A DNA stretch of 64,000 nucleotides from Liolophura sinensis (lineage: Eukaryota; Mollusca; Polyplacophora; Chitonida; Chitonidae), in assembly GCF_032854445.1 (NCBI RefSeq), contig NC_088300.1, positions 33,401,608-33,465,607 on the forward strand, in the 5' to 3' direction. A program made the position numbers and the translations under genes. Below, piece after piece: positions 37,860 to 48,450 of the stretch. The notes under the pieces were generated by a model, which ran no database searches, had not been told where the DNA came from, and was given only the letters and a program-made list of their open reading frames with translations. How positions within the stretch are numbered: position 1 is the stretch's first letter; each line of letters starts with the position of its first letter.

Positions 37860-39400
37860 CCGGAACGTTTGAAACATTCAACAGTTAACAGTAAAGCTTG
37901 TCATTTATTTACCTAGCATGTCCAGATTACATTTGTTGGCTAGGGAGAGGTGAGCGTGACCTAAGTGACATGCGTCTCGTATCTTGCTCAGTCTGTAGGT
38001 GATAGCGACAGCGGCTAGCCGTAACCTCAAGATGCGCTGGGATTTGTGGAACTACTCCGTCAGGCAGATAAGAATTCCCGACAGAAACACTGGCTTTTTT
38101 CCGCCGTTATTCGTCTAGTTCAGACTTGATCAGACACTGGATGGGCGAAAGTATAACATCGGCTAGCGAGAACCTCAGACAATGGGACGATTAAACAAGG
38201 GTGTTGTCTCGTCCAGCTATTATGGAAAAAGCCTTCCACCAAGCGTGATCTTTTTGGTACAAATTACCCTATCCGACAATTACTGAGAAGATGTCCGCAA
38301 TGATACCAATTTACATTCTCGATAACAACCGTAAAAGCCACAAACAATGCGAGTTACCAGTATTTTTCCTGAGCTATATGGAAATAAACGAAACAAAAAT
38401 TTTCTTTAGAGATGTAGGACATCTTTTTTATTTTTTTAGAAATGTCTCAGAATTGTCAACTAAATGATAAAGTGAAACTAAATGTTCCAGAAATGGTACC
38501 AGAAAAATTAATTAGGAAGATACATGTAAATGTTTTATCTTATATTTATGGAAAAATTGTTACGTGTCGTTACCTAAGCATTTGTGATGTGAAATGCAGT
38601 TTGTTAAAAAAATCAAAAACAAATCTTAAATATAATTGATACAGTTTTCTGTGTATAACTTCAAAAGTAGTGAAAGTCAGTTCAGTAAAACTAGCCTGAA
38701 AGAGACCCGTCAAGAAAGTTTTAAAACCGTACCTTTTAAAATGGGCCATTCACTTAGCAGGCTTGACTGCAATACGATATCGACCTTTCGCGGAAAGTTA
38801 TAGCTATTGCGAACTTTCGTTAGTTTTTAGATGTCCAGTCATCTCTGCAAGTCTAAAGAAAACTCTAAATTTATGAGCTCAATAAAGCTGATTATAATAT
38901 GTTTTACATTTATCTCTGACAAACACTGACTTTTTTTGTAGCGACGGATTCTATTACATTTTTTGCACAAGTTTTCTGACTGTCCAGTGTATCACGCACG
39001 CGGAGTCAATCATAAAAGATGGAAAGATGAAGAAATTGCTTTTACATCTGTACACATAAAACTATTGAGAGTATTTCACACAATCACCGTAGCGGCTAAA
39101 CGAAGGGAAGAGAATTTAAAAAATTTGTTGAGAAAAGTAAGTAATTAAAAAAATTTGATGAGATCTCAGAATGGAAATAGTTCTGTTCATTTCGTCTCGG
39201 AAGGTGATTGTGTTTGACTATTTGCTAAAAAATAGGAAGTTTAAAAACCGAGACGTCAGATCAAAATTAATTCAGTGGAAGTAAGAGATTACTAGTTGGA
39301 CGCAACAAACTGAAGAAAAAACAAAAGGTAACTGGAAGCTGTAGCAAAGTGGTTATTTATTCAAACGGTCAAGCCAAAATAAAAAGACATTAATATATTT
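37860..39400 (+). repeat. Segmental duplicate family C, copy 2
   Basis: Homologous to 32270-34140: TGTCATTTATTTACCTAGCA, GTGACATGCGTCTCGTATCT, TTCCGCCGTTATTCGTCTAG, then the coding-like end. Confidence 0.75.
38935..39395 (+). pseudogene. Family C coding-like segment, copy 2
   Basis: A strong acceptor (CTTTTTTTGTAG at 38930-38941) precedes a frame whose open part, 38963-39148, carries HKRWKDEEIAF, HIKLLRVFHTITVAAKR and ENLKNLLRK. Copy 1 has the matching block. About 40 bases later a second frame holds SRKVIVFDYLLK, then after a one-base shift LLVGRNKLKKKQKV, CSKVVIYSN and a stop at the same position as copy 1. The shift relative to copy 1 suggests this copy is broken. The protein is unrecognised. 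Confidence 0.4.
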
Positions 39401-40166
39401 AAAGATTAAGATCACCAAGTTTAATATAAACTTCAGACGAAGACATCGATTAATCGAAAGGTTATGACCGTTACCTCCTTCGATATATGACAATTGAATG
39501 ATATAAAATCAATATAAATAATTGTAGACGTATTGTTTCAACTCGTTCTTTTCTATTGTAATATAGGCAGTACAGGAGGGTGTTCCAGAAAGCCAGTTTT
39601 TAAACGCAATTTGAAGACATCGTTCTTGATCTTTGGAGATCAATTCACGATATGCTATATATAGGATGCTTTTGAATTTTTGTGGACACAAGAATTGGTG
39701 CCAGTGGTTTTTGAATTATTTTATTAAGATTATCAACCATTCAACTGTAAGCACGAGTCAATTTACTAATATTTGAAGACAGCTGCCAATATTAGAGGTC
39801 AAACCGCATCTGTATAATATGACAAAGGCAGGGAAGTAATAATCAGGTACTGCAATCTCACATTTATTCGAGAATATGTGAGTCCGATAATCCAATACCT
39901 AAGCATACATTGAAACTATTGGAACTGTGTAGGGCGTTTTTTTAAAATTTATGTTTGGTAAATTTGAATGATGAGGCTGATAAAATGAGAAAAGTTCAGA
40001 AAGAACTTCCACCATATCACCAGATTCTAGGAAACTTTATCATTAACGTTGATAACTGTGAAAATGGTCATCCAGATACTGATTTCTTTTAAAGAAGGGT
40101 GTAAGCAGGTAATAAATTATAATAATAGCAATGACAATAATGTTTATTATTTCGTCATTATAAGCA

Positions 40167-40345
40167 GGGCACTCAGTGGCTCAAGCAATTAACGTGTTGT
40201 TCTTCCCGCCAAACAAATTAGCCCTGACTATGGAGACTATCAAGACGAATTGGCATTTCAAGAGTGTCGCGAGTTCATGCAGATTTAGGCGAGACAGGTA
40301 CGTTCAATCTAATGACTACCGTGAAGTCACGCCTTTTATTCCCAC
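40167..40345 (+). repeat. tRNA-like SINE, second family
   Basis: The head CACTCAGTGGCTCAAGCAAT resembles box A, and GCGAGTTCATGCAGATTTAG resembles a degraded box B. The tail has AGGCGAGACAGGTACG. It is unlike the main SINE family in sequence and lacks the GTACGGCG end. Confidence 0.55.
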
Positions 40346-40558
40346 ACTGTCTCGTTCAAACTGAACTCCAGAGACTCCAGAAATGCCGAATCAGTTTTAT
40401 AGGCTTTGTCAGACTGCATGGGGGGCTTAAGTTAGCAGGTTTCTGTTCTCGTTTCATCCATGTAATAGCATGATTGCCGTCATATATATATATACCTGTA
40501 GGTGAGAAAGTTTTATAAGGCATTGAACACAAATTCATCAAATCACTGATCTGAGCTT

Positions 40559-40855
40559 TTGGGACCAAAATCTAGTGGTTTGTTTTCGTTAACATCATGC
40601 ATAATAAAATGGAATAATTTGTATTCTGCCAAATATGAATGCATCAGAACCTTTGTGAGGCTTTCTTCGCCTTACATCCATTCACACGTATTTCTTGATT
40701 TGAACAGGTTATGTATAAACAGATGGGATATTTCACCAGCCGAATGGGACCGTTCCACCCGCTGTATAAACCTGTATGAATGGTTTATTACTATTAGGCC
40801 GCCTAATAAATTGTCAATTTATAACTATCATTGCATCATATATTTTTGGACTTAA
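40559..40855 (+). other. 98-codon open frame, unrecognised
   Basis: An open plus-strand frame rich in Trp, Tyr and Cys (for example YSAKYECIRTFVRL, RWDISPAEWDRSTRCINLYE). Its composition is more protein-like than most nearby frames, but there is no ATG start, splice evidence or second copy to confirm it. Confidence 0.2.
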
Positions 40856-40918
40856 TTCTGCTAAAGCTCATGTGGTAAGGGTGCTTTTAATTTGTTACTA
40901 TTTAAGCATATGTGGTGA

Positions 40919-41055
40919 ACTGAGGTAAAATGACAAGAAGCCGTAGTTTCACCGGTTGCGTGTGTGACCATTTTCCAGCTATCACGGGTGTCGTTGCTGC
41001 TCTGGTTTTTACTCTGTATGCTGTAAATCTTTTATTATATCAAACTGTATGCCTG
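40919..41055 (+). repeat. CCGGTTACGTG dispersed repeat
   Basis: Shares TTTCACCGGTTGCGTG, TTCCAGCTATCACGGGTGTC and TTTACTCTGTATGCTGTA with the family. A 94-codon frame with an ATG (40930-41214) starts inside it. The same frame has stops in other copies, so I treat it as chance. Confidence 0.75.
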
Positions 41056-41249
41056 GCTTGGATCTCTTTGCTTGGGTTATTCGGGCTCTCCTGTGGAAGA
41101 GTAGATATAGGACTGACAATGTGTTTATTAAATGCCTTGATTCATGACAAGAAAAGACTTTTAAAAGCCAACGCCTGCAATGTTTTTCAATCGAGAGAAG
41201 ATAGTCTCAAGTAATATTTGGCTGAGATCATCATAATTCTATTTTTTTC

Positions 41250-41410
41250 TGTTTCTATGAATATCAGTTTTATTAAGAAATGTTTCTTCCGTGTGTCAGT
41301 TAATTTGACAAACTATTACTTTTTAGGTTATCGTATTAAATGGACAGGTCATAAAGAAGCAATATAACTCGTTACACTACTCCGTCATGAGAGCTTGATG
41401 GTGCGAAAAG
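41250..41410 (+). repeat. Family D block R, copy 1
   Basis: Contains TCAGTTAATTTGACAAACTA, GACAGGTCATAAAGAAGCAA and a TATAACTCGTTACACTACTC block, matching 43050-43310 and 48240-48450. Confidence 0.65.
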
Positions 41411-41639
41411 ACAACCATATATTTGGAAAGGGGTTTTGATAAAACATGTTGACATGGTAGATGTACTGTACTGTGTCCCATTAGGCCTCATTGAATACGA
41501 AAATATCTCTGTAAAAGTTCAGAGGTTAAATAAGGGATGTACATAATGAAACAAAATGATGGCACAAGGTTCCATCGTATGACATTACTGGTGCCGCAAA
41601 ATTGGTCAGTGTAATGCTTTAGACAGATCATTCGTGAAA

Positions 41640-41890
41640 GAGATATCCTTGTATATCAGTATTGTGTTCTAGCATTAGTTAATAGCGAGACAGAAGTCGG
41701 GCTGTTTCCCACAGCTTAACTAACTCAGCCCCGTTACGTGAAGGTCCAGACATTCTGATTTAGACACCTGATCCCTTAATGAGCCCCCAGCACGTTCTTC
41801 ACATCAGGTAACTTCCTCAAAGATGTCTCAAAATCCTTATACATTAACCAAAATGAGAGGCTCGCCTGGGGTAAGTATATAATTATTGTC
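41640..41890 (+). promoter_or_regulatory. Family D block P, copy 1 (regulatory or exon end)
   Basis: A conserved run including GATCCCTTAATGAGCCCCCA, CATCAGGTAACTTCCTCAAA and TACATTAACC. It ends CGCCTGGG|GTAAGTAT, a consensus splice donor. The same order occurs at 45240-45445, 49735-49830 (part) and 51190-51360. It could be a promoter plus first exon. The frame is not consistent between copies. Confidence 0.45.
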
Positions 41891-42103
41891 ATTCTGTAAT
41901 TACAACAAAGTATGGGATGAGTTTGACAGCACCCCTTTGTTTCATCTCTCCATCCAACATCGAGTTGAGGAAGAGCTTATTTTAAAGTCCTAGAATAAAA
42001 AGTCCGTGTTATAAAACATACGCTTTATTTACATAGGTAATTATAGGTACTCTCGATGCTATTCAAATCCGTGATTTATGTTAGACTGGATTTATTTATC
42101 TAT

Positions 42104-42582
42104 TTCATGTGTTAATGCTGCTGTCGTCATGGTTGTTGAATGCTAGAGATCATTACAGGATTGCTTACTATATTTTGGGCAACCTTACATATAAAGACCA
42201 CCAAGAGGACCATCCCTTTAGCGTTGTGAAATATGGCACAGAAATGTTTTCATGTTTTTTTCTCAATTTGATCAAATTTATGAATTGCCTTTTCAATTAA
42301 AGGCCAACGTGTCAAAAAACGGTGGTAAAATAAATGAAATGGAATAAACATGGCCAATTGGCATGTAGCCTACTTCCAGAAGGGCAGGACAAGTTGTTTC
42401 ATTTTATAACTGCTCTGGCGAAAAATAACTCTACTCATTTGGGAATCCCAGGAAAGAACCCTCAACTCCTAACCTGGTTACTGAAGGAAAAGATTTCTAA
42501 GTCAAAAAAATCCTGTTATAGAATCTGTGAGAAAAGGCTTTATACAATTTTCCGGCAGAGACCCCTAAAAGTTTATCAGTAG
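42104..42582 (+). pseudogene. Family D coding-like block Q, copy 1 (FGF-like C-terminus?)
   Basis: After an acceptor-like CCCTTTAG, a frame reads VVKYGTEM. After a small shift come FDQIYELPFQLK and then, at 42334-42582 from ATG, KWNKHGQLACSLLPEGQDKL with FHFITALAK and a basic tail (EKISKSKKSCYRICEKRL). The tail recurs in copy 2 as EKISRQKKNYYQIFEEWL, and part of it in copy 3. The spacing N-K-x-G ... G-Q-x-K-x-x-H-F recalls the last strands of fibroblast growth factors (VALNKxG ... xxQKxxHFLP). The resemblance is by eye only, and the frames are broken. Confidence 0.35.
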
Positions 42583-42584
42583 AC

Positions 42585-42770
42585 ATGGATATTCCTATTA
42601 GTATATCATTTTATATGTAAATTTGACAAAATATCGATTTCTAAACCGTCAAGGACATGAATAGAGGTAATAATAGAGCAGCAAAATTCTGTTCCTTACG
42701 CTATTTCTTCTCATCGGAAATTTTGTACTTTCGTATTCTTTTTCATTCATTCCAACACTTCTCGGTATAA
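42585..42770 (+). repeat. Family D block R, copy 2
   Basis: GTAGACATGGATATTCCTAT opens it, as in copy 4 (46390). AATTTGACAAAATATCGATT and CCTTACGCTATTTCTTCTCA follow. It lies directly after block Q. Confidence 0.6.
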
Positions 42771-43049
42771 ATAGAGCTTTAGTAAATAAAATAAAGTACT
42801 TTGATGTACTGCACCATGACCCTGTTAATTGATTATATTGTAAAACGTAGTATTCATACGTTAAATAAGCACGTAAAGCTTAGGGTCATCAATACATGAG
42901 TGCACTTATGTAATAGATCGTCGCGTGAATTGGGTAAATTAGATTTATCCTCCATGAACTAGCGAGATATCCTTGTAATTGATTTGTGAAGTAGAAACAC
43001 GACGGTCTGGTATTATGAACACAGTCTAACAACCCACGGCTGTGTTTTA

Positions 43050-43330
43050 TTACCCACTGCGCATAGAAATTGCCGAGTGTACCGAGCAAAATCCTCTTCT
43101 TACGAGCTTTGGCCCTTTGTGGCAGAGATTCTGGCGGTTTAGCTCATTGGGTAGGCACGGAAATTTCAATAAATATCAATATATGTCACAAGTTTTTTCA
43201 TCGTCTGTCAATCAAACTGACAAAATATCAATTTTCATATCATCTCAGGGGATGGCAGGTCATAAACCTCATTTCGTTACGCTATTCCCACTCAACAGAA
43301 CTTGAAGGGAAAAGGATTGTTTGCTTCTAA
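43050..43330 (+). repeat. Family D block R, copy 3
   Basis: Contains TTGGCCCTTTGTGGCAGA, TATGTCACAAGTTTTTTCAT, the palindromic site at 43206-43222, and CATATCATCTCAGGGGATGG. All are shared with 48240-48450. Two overlapping frames of about 87 codons are not conserved in the other copies. Confidence 0.75.
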
Positions 43331-43805
43331 CCCATCCGATTAATACCCACAACTTGGAGGTGGGAGTTTGTCAGTATACTGACCTCACTAATTGATTGTA
43401 GTTTAAGGCTAGTAGCTCATTACAAGTTCAAAGGTTAAGTAAATAGGTATACCTATACACACATATATACACACACACACAAAAACACTTTTTGATAACA
43501 CCTTTCCGTTGCACTTTAGAAAACGGGCCCTGATGTATATTCACAAGTTTAGTAACTTACTGGATTTGTTCATAGTACACATTTCATATGTTTACATAGT
43601 AATGTGGTGGATATTTTCTTGGTGTTTGCTTGACTTGGTGTTTATATTAAATGTAAAAAAGTCGAAAAAAAAACATGTGTTGACCTGTTCACATAATAAA
43701 CATGCGATAGTAATATAAACACTTAACGTTTTACAAGCTAGTCAATGTCAAAAGATGACAACACAGTAAGAAAACGAGTATGTGGATAACAACCTCTATT
43801 TATTC

Positions 43806-43888
43806 AGTGAGCCACGTTTCGGTATAGGTACTAATACCGGTTATCCTACAAACACGGTATTAGTACCTACACCGAAACCTGGCTCACT
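43806..43888. repeat. Long near-perfect hairpin
   Basis: Arms 43806-43839 and 43855-43888 pair over 34 bases with two mismatches, around a 15-base loop. Each arm contains GGTACTAATACCG or its complement. This could be a fold-back element or a small-RNA precursor-like structure. Confidence 0.9.
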
Positions 43889-44011
43889 CATTAATGTTAC
43901 GACCCAAACTCTCTGTATTATAAAGAGATGGCTTGTTCGAAATACACGACAATTTAGCCGCACAAAAAAGCAACCAAACCAGCAGATTTTGTTTTTCAAC
44001 AATTTATTAGG

Positions 44012-44109
44012 TTTAACAAGAACAGATAACAAGACTTATACAAATACTAAAGTACTTAAGTTTAACAAGAAAGGATAGCAGTATCTATATAAATACTAAA
44101 GTACTTACA
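44012..44109 (+). repeat. 49-bp direct tandem duplication
   Basis: TTTAACAAGA ... AAATACTAAAGTACTTA occurs twice, at 44012 and 44061. Confidence 0.85.
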
Positions 44110-44767
44110 CGTACAACGGTGTCAAGTCCAAACGGACGCATATACTCCACAATGCTTAAAAATGCACGGAGGCAAAAATTCACAAGAGGGAAAATCCACA
44201 GTGTAACTGAGTGTATGACGAAATATACACAAAATTCAACAAACAGGGTCCGTGTACTAATAAGCACTGTGTACACAAGAGCACAAATTAAATATACATG
44301 TTCAGACTGAGCCAGTGCTCGATGGAGATATGATATAACAAAGCTAGAGGCTATAAAGACACCAAAATTCAGCACAAAAGGCCTACTAAAGTAATACAGA
44401 GCGAAGCATCCAAAACTCTCAATAATTCTCCTTTCTCCTTTGATTCTGCTTTCATAGGTCCTTATATAGACTGGTGGAATTTTCTGGAATAAGAAAATTC
44501 TTGAACACTTGTTGTAAACAAACAGGCCCCGAACTGAGCGTATTCTGGAACATTGTAAGGTAGAGGCAGACAGCAGGCCCTGAACTCAGCATATGTAAAC
44601 AGTGGCCAGCTAAATTTAGAAGCTGACGGCAGTTGTTCACATAACAATAAACCGAAGTTGTTATCCATGTATTCGTTTTCTTATCCAACTCAACTTCTAA
44701 ATGCCATCGAGAGAAGACAACACAGTAAATTGGTGTTAATCAGTTGAAATTAACATATTAAACTATC

Positions 44768-44860
44768 AAGAGGCCGAATTTGTTAGGTTTCACTGGCTGG
44801 AAATAATCATACTGTCGTCGCTGTTTTGGTTTTACTCACTATGCTGTAATTTTTCACATT
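44768..44860 (+). repeat. CCGGTTACGTG dispersed repeat, short copy
   Basis: CATACTGTCGTCGCTGTTTT then GGTTTTACTCACTATGCTGT match the family core. The left half is degraded. Confidence 0.65.
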
Positions 44861-45239
44861 GTTTATCATCGAAGCAAGTAACAACTATGTCTTTAAGCCA
44901 GGAAAAACGAGAATATAATGGTTAATATATCTGCAATTGTTAGCCAACAAATAAGCCTAGAGAGCCAATGCTGGTGAAAGACAACCCTGAGAGTTTGTAC
45001 ATGTACGTGCTGAATTATGGCTTCATCATAGCTCCGAGGAAATCCCACGGTTAAATAAGGAGCACGAATTTTATCATATCATATTCAATTAAAATTGGCT
45101 TATAGTCACATGATTGTTTAGAGCCATGTAATAAATTGTGGAATATAGAATATATTACATAGATATGTCATCCGTGAAATATATATCATTGTGTAACATT
45201 AAGGTTATGATTACGGATAATGGAGCAATAGAATTCATA

Positions 45240-45445
45240 CTTTGTGGCACAGCTTAACAACCATAGCTCTAGTTCATGAGAGTCAGACATTCTAATTTAA
45301 ACCTGGATCCCTTAATGAGCCTCATCATGTTGATCACATCCGGTCACTTCCGGAAGGTTGTCTAGAACGTCCATACATCAACCACATGAACGATACGCCC
45401 GGAGCTGGTAATTATATCACGATGGAATTACAGCAAAGCACAGAA
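45240..45445 (+). promoter_or_regulatory. Family D block P, copy 2
   Basis: GGATCCCTTAATGAGCCTCA, CACATCCGGTCACTTCCGGA (with an Ets core in both orientations), CATACATCAACCACATGAAC and GGAGCTG|GTAATTATATCAC. The last is a weaker donor-like end than in copy 1. Confidence 0.45.
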
Positions 45446-45574
45446 TGATTTTAACTGTGCTTTTCTTCGACTATCCGTCCTAAATCAAAGTGAAAGAGAG
45501 AGTAATAGGAGTCAGCAATAGTTATCTATTACAAGCTCGTGCTGGCTGCCTTCCCTATCACACGTGAACAGGTC

Positions 45575-45660
45575 TTCCAGCAACCTGTGGATGGTCGTGG
45601 GTTTCCGAGGAACTCTTCCCTGTTTTCTCCAACAATAATGCTGGTCGCATAAATAAACAA
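45575..45660 (+). repeat. SINE body fragment
   Basis: CCAGCAACCTGTGGATGGTC, GTGGGTTTCC and AACAATAATGCTGGTCGCAT match the main SINE. Confidence 0.8.
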
Positions 45661-45811
45661 AACATGTACTCGGTAAATTGTAGGTATTCCAGCTGGAGTT
45701 GACTTTCTCCTTTGTATGTACTTGCATATCTGCATGACCTACAGAGATAAAGGATCCTATACATATAGAGAGACAGTCACGTTACATTCATTTATTTACT
45801 TATTCATTGAT

Positions 45812-45905
45812 GGGAGATAGGCATGATCTAGTGGTTATAGGTGCACGGTTTTGAAAAACTAGGGCATATGAAGTGGCGGTTCAAAACCGACAACTGGAAT
45901 TTGTA
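45812..45905 (+). repeat. tRNA-like SINE head
   Basis: CATGATCTAGTGGTTATAGG resembles box A and GGCGGTTCAAAACCG resembles box B, spaced as in tRNA genes. No full tRNA cloverleaf is formed. Confidence 0.5.
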
Positions 45906-45949
45906 TATTCATTCGGCCCTACTGCTTGTAGGGCCTTGATGACATCGAG

Positions 45950-46385
45950 TGTTGTACTTCTATATATCCAAGATATTATCAGTTTGGCCAATAGTCGACA
46001 GGCACGCTTCCAGGGGAAACATTTCTTCAGCGTTGTGAAATATAACACAGACATTTTCATGTTTTCTTAATTTGATAAACTTTATGAATTGCCTTTTCAA
46101 TTCAAGGAAAAGTGCCGCGTCAGGCTGAAAAGAAAAGGAACGAGAAAAACACGGTTAATTTCGTATAAATTCCAATTTCGAACAGGGCAAATTGATCCAT
46201 TTTATGACAGCGCTGGCAAAAAATAACCCTGGACTTTGAGATTCCCAGGGATCCAGATATTAAACTACTTAATACTGACGGAGAAGATTTCTAGGCAAAA
46301 GAAGAACTATTATCAAATATTCGAGGAATGGCTCTCTAGATGTTTCAAGGGGAAAGCGTGGATTGGTTAGACATGGAAATTCCTC
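45950..46385 (+). pseudogene. Family D coding-like block Q, copy 2
   Basis: After the acceptor TTTCTTCAG (46030 region), one plus-strand phase reads VVKYNTDIFMFS, a TAA, then FDKLYELPFQFKEKCRVRLK, RKGTRKTRLISYKFQ and GQIDPFYDSAGKK before the next stop. A second phase gives EQGKLIHFMTALAKNN, matching GQDKLFHFITALAKNN of copy 1. EKISRQKKNYYQIFEEWLS follows. VRLKRKGTRKTR recalls the VALKRxG turn of FGFs. The in-frame TAA and the phase change indicate a relic, unless splicing removes them. Confidence 0.35.
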
Positions 46386-46389
46386 TCAA

Positions 46390-46560
46390 TATCAATTTGT
46401 ATCTAAACCTTATCCTTCAATGTCAGTCAGACTGACAAAGTATCTATTCCCAAAATTGTCCCAGGAGGGGTGAAAGGCTGTAGTGGAGAAACATGACTCT
46501 TTTGTCATACACTATTTACTCGCTGTGGAACACAGCTATGCAAAGCGATACTTTTCTGCT
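46390..46560 (+). repeat. Family D block R, copy 4
   Basis: Has CTCAATATCAATTTGTATCT, the exact palindromic site TGTCAGTCAGACTGACA at 46421-46437, and TCCCAGGAGGGGTGAAAGGC. Confidence 0.65.
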
Positions 46561-46969
46561 GTGAGACGAGCAGATGAAAAATTAATCTTTGACCTATTTA
46601 AGTAATTATAATATAAATTGTTATATTGTTAGCTCATGGGTTAAACATAACCTATGGAGCAATAGCATTTTAGTATTTAATTGTGATTACCCCTTTTGAC
46701 TGAAGCACAGATTCTAATTCTAAAAATTTCTTTGAACCAGCGCTCTCAGTCATGCACCAAATTGCCAGCAATGCATATTAGCCGTGTGGATCATTCGACT
46801 AAAAGGCCTCTTACAAAAATAAGAGGAAGCTGACCGACTCGAAGATGGGAATGGTCGGTCAGTTTCCAGCACTAGAATATATGGTACATATAGAAGCTGT
46901 AAACCATAATAACAATGGTACTGTTACTTAAATCAACGCTCTTGGTCGACCTGGAAGACTCAGTTGATA

Positions 46970-47036
46970 GAGAGTACGCTTCGGGGGCGAAAAATAGTTA
47001 AGCACGACGTTACACCTTAAGCACTCACTCACTGAC
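46970..47036 (+). repeat. Dispersed element with tRNA-like head and CACTCACTC tail
   Basis: GACTCAGTTGATAGAGAGTA resembles box A. AAGCACGACGTTACACCTTA and GCACTCACTCACTGAC form the tail shared with 529-606 and 58436-58517. Confidence 0.65.
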
Positions 47037-47059
47037 TAAATCAACGCTCTACATGACAT

Positions 47060-47711
47060 CTACCCATCTTATACATGCACATGGATATGCCATCTACCCA
47101 TCTTATACGTGCATATGACATCTACCCATCTTATACATGGATATGACATCTACCCATCTTACACATGCATATGACATCTACCCATCTTATACATGCATAT
47201 GACATCTACCCATCTTATACATGCATATGACATCTACCCATCCTACACATGTACATGGATATGACATCTACCCATCTTATACATGCATATGACATCTACC
47301 CATCTCATACATGGATATGACATCTACCCATCTTATACGTGCATATGACATCTACCCATCTTATACGTGCATATGACATCTACCCATCTTATACGTGCAT
47401 ATGACATCTACCCATCTTATACGTGCATATGACATCTACCCATTTTATACATGTGTATGGATATGACATCTACCCATCTTATACATGCATATGACATCTA
47501 CCCATCTCATACATGGATATGACATCTACCCATCTTATACGTGCATATGACATCTACCCATCTTATACGTGCATATGACATCTACCCATCTTATACGTGC
47601 ATATGACATCTACCCATCTTATACGTGCATATGACATCTACCCATCTTATACGTGCATATGACATCTACCCATCTTATACATGTACATGGATATGACATC
47701 TACCCATCTTA
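47060..47711 (+). repeat. Minisatellite, 27-28-bp unit with ~202-bp higher order
   Basis: About 23 copies of ATATGACATCTACCCATCTT plus ATACRTGC. The variant CATCTCATACATGGATATGA recurs at 47301 and 47503, giving a higher-order period near 202 bp. Confidence 0.95.
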
Positions 47712-47812
47712 GGACACATCTAGCCAACGCTAATGTGTCTTTTCTGATCACCAGTTCAGATGTAATGCATGTTAGCCGTCTTCCAGTAAGCCATACTTCA
47801 CTTTTTTGGAGG

Positions 47813-47955
47813 CCTGTTGGTCGAGTGGGTCCAGACAGCTTACGTGTATTGTGTTTTGATATTGGTGATTTGGTGTATGATACTAAGGTCGCTGGTTCGG
47901 AATCCGAAATGATCAAAGAACGCACAAGTTACAGTATACGATATAAAATAAAATA
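47813..47955 (+). repeat. tRNA-derived SINE, third family
   Basis: GGCCTGTTGGTCGAGTGGGT resembles box A of tRNA-Leu/Ser. GGTCGCTGGTTCGGAATCCG is a clear box B about 80 bp later. An A-rich end with GATATAAAATAAAAT follows. A frame of 110 codons across it is a repeat artefact. Confidence 0.65.
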
Positions 47956-48239
47956 CAGGCTTTATGGTGGGTACACAGGGCTGTTTACAGTTATGCAAGA
48001 GAAGAGCGTATGAATTGCTTAGATACATCACCCCATGTTATAGGTATAGGCTTGTTTGGGAATGATTTATGCAATGGATAGACAACAATTTTGGCTTTAT
48101 GAACTCGGTTTAAAAACTCATGTCTGTGTTTAACTGACAGGGAACTATAACTGGTGATTGTCTTTACGTAGAAATATCCGACTACACAAATGAGCTAAGA
48201 TACCACACAACACCGGGCTTCGCATAGCTGTTTTCTCTA

Positions 48240-48450
48240 CTCAATCCTCGCCTTACCCGCTTTGGTCCTTTGTGGCAGACATGGATCAATTATATCTATA
48301 AATATCAATTTGTGTCACAAGTTTTTTTCCTCTGTGCCAATCAAATTGACAAATATCAAATGTCATATCATCTCAGGGGATGACAGGTCATAAAGCTGCA
48401 ATATAACTACATTTCGCTACACTGTATTCCGTCATATCAGAACTCGATGG
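48240..48450 (+). repeat. Family D block R, copy 5
   Basis: CTTTGGTCCTTTGTGGCAGA, CAATTTGTGTCACAAGTTTT, CATATCATCTCAGGGGATGA and CAGGTCATAAAGCTGCAATA align with copy 3. Confidence 0.75.

Noticed and set aside
40930-41214. 94-codon hydrophobic frame with ATG
   Set aside because: It starts inside the CCGGTTACGTG repeat, and the same phase has stops in the other copies.
47060-47711. CRISPR-like array of ~28-bp repeats
   Set aside because: The units are directly adjacent with no unique spacers, and the DNA is eukaryotic, so it is a minisatellite.
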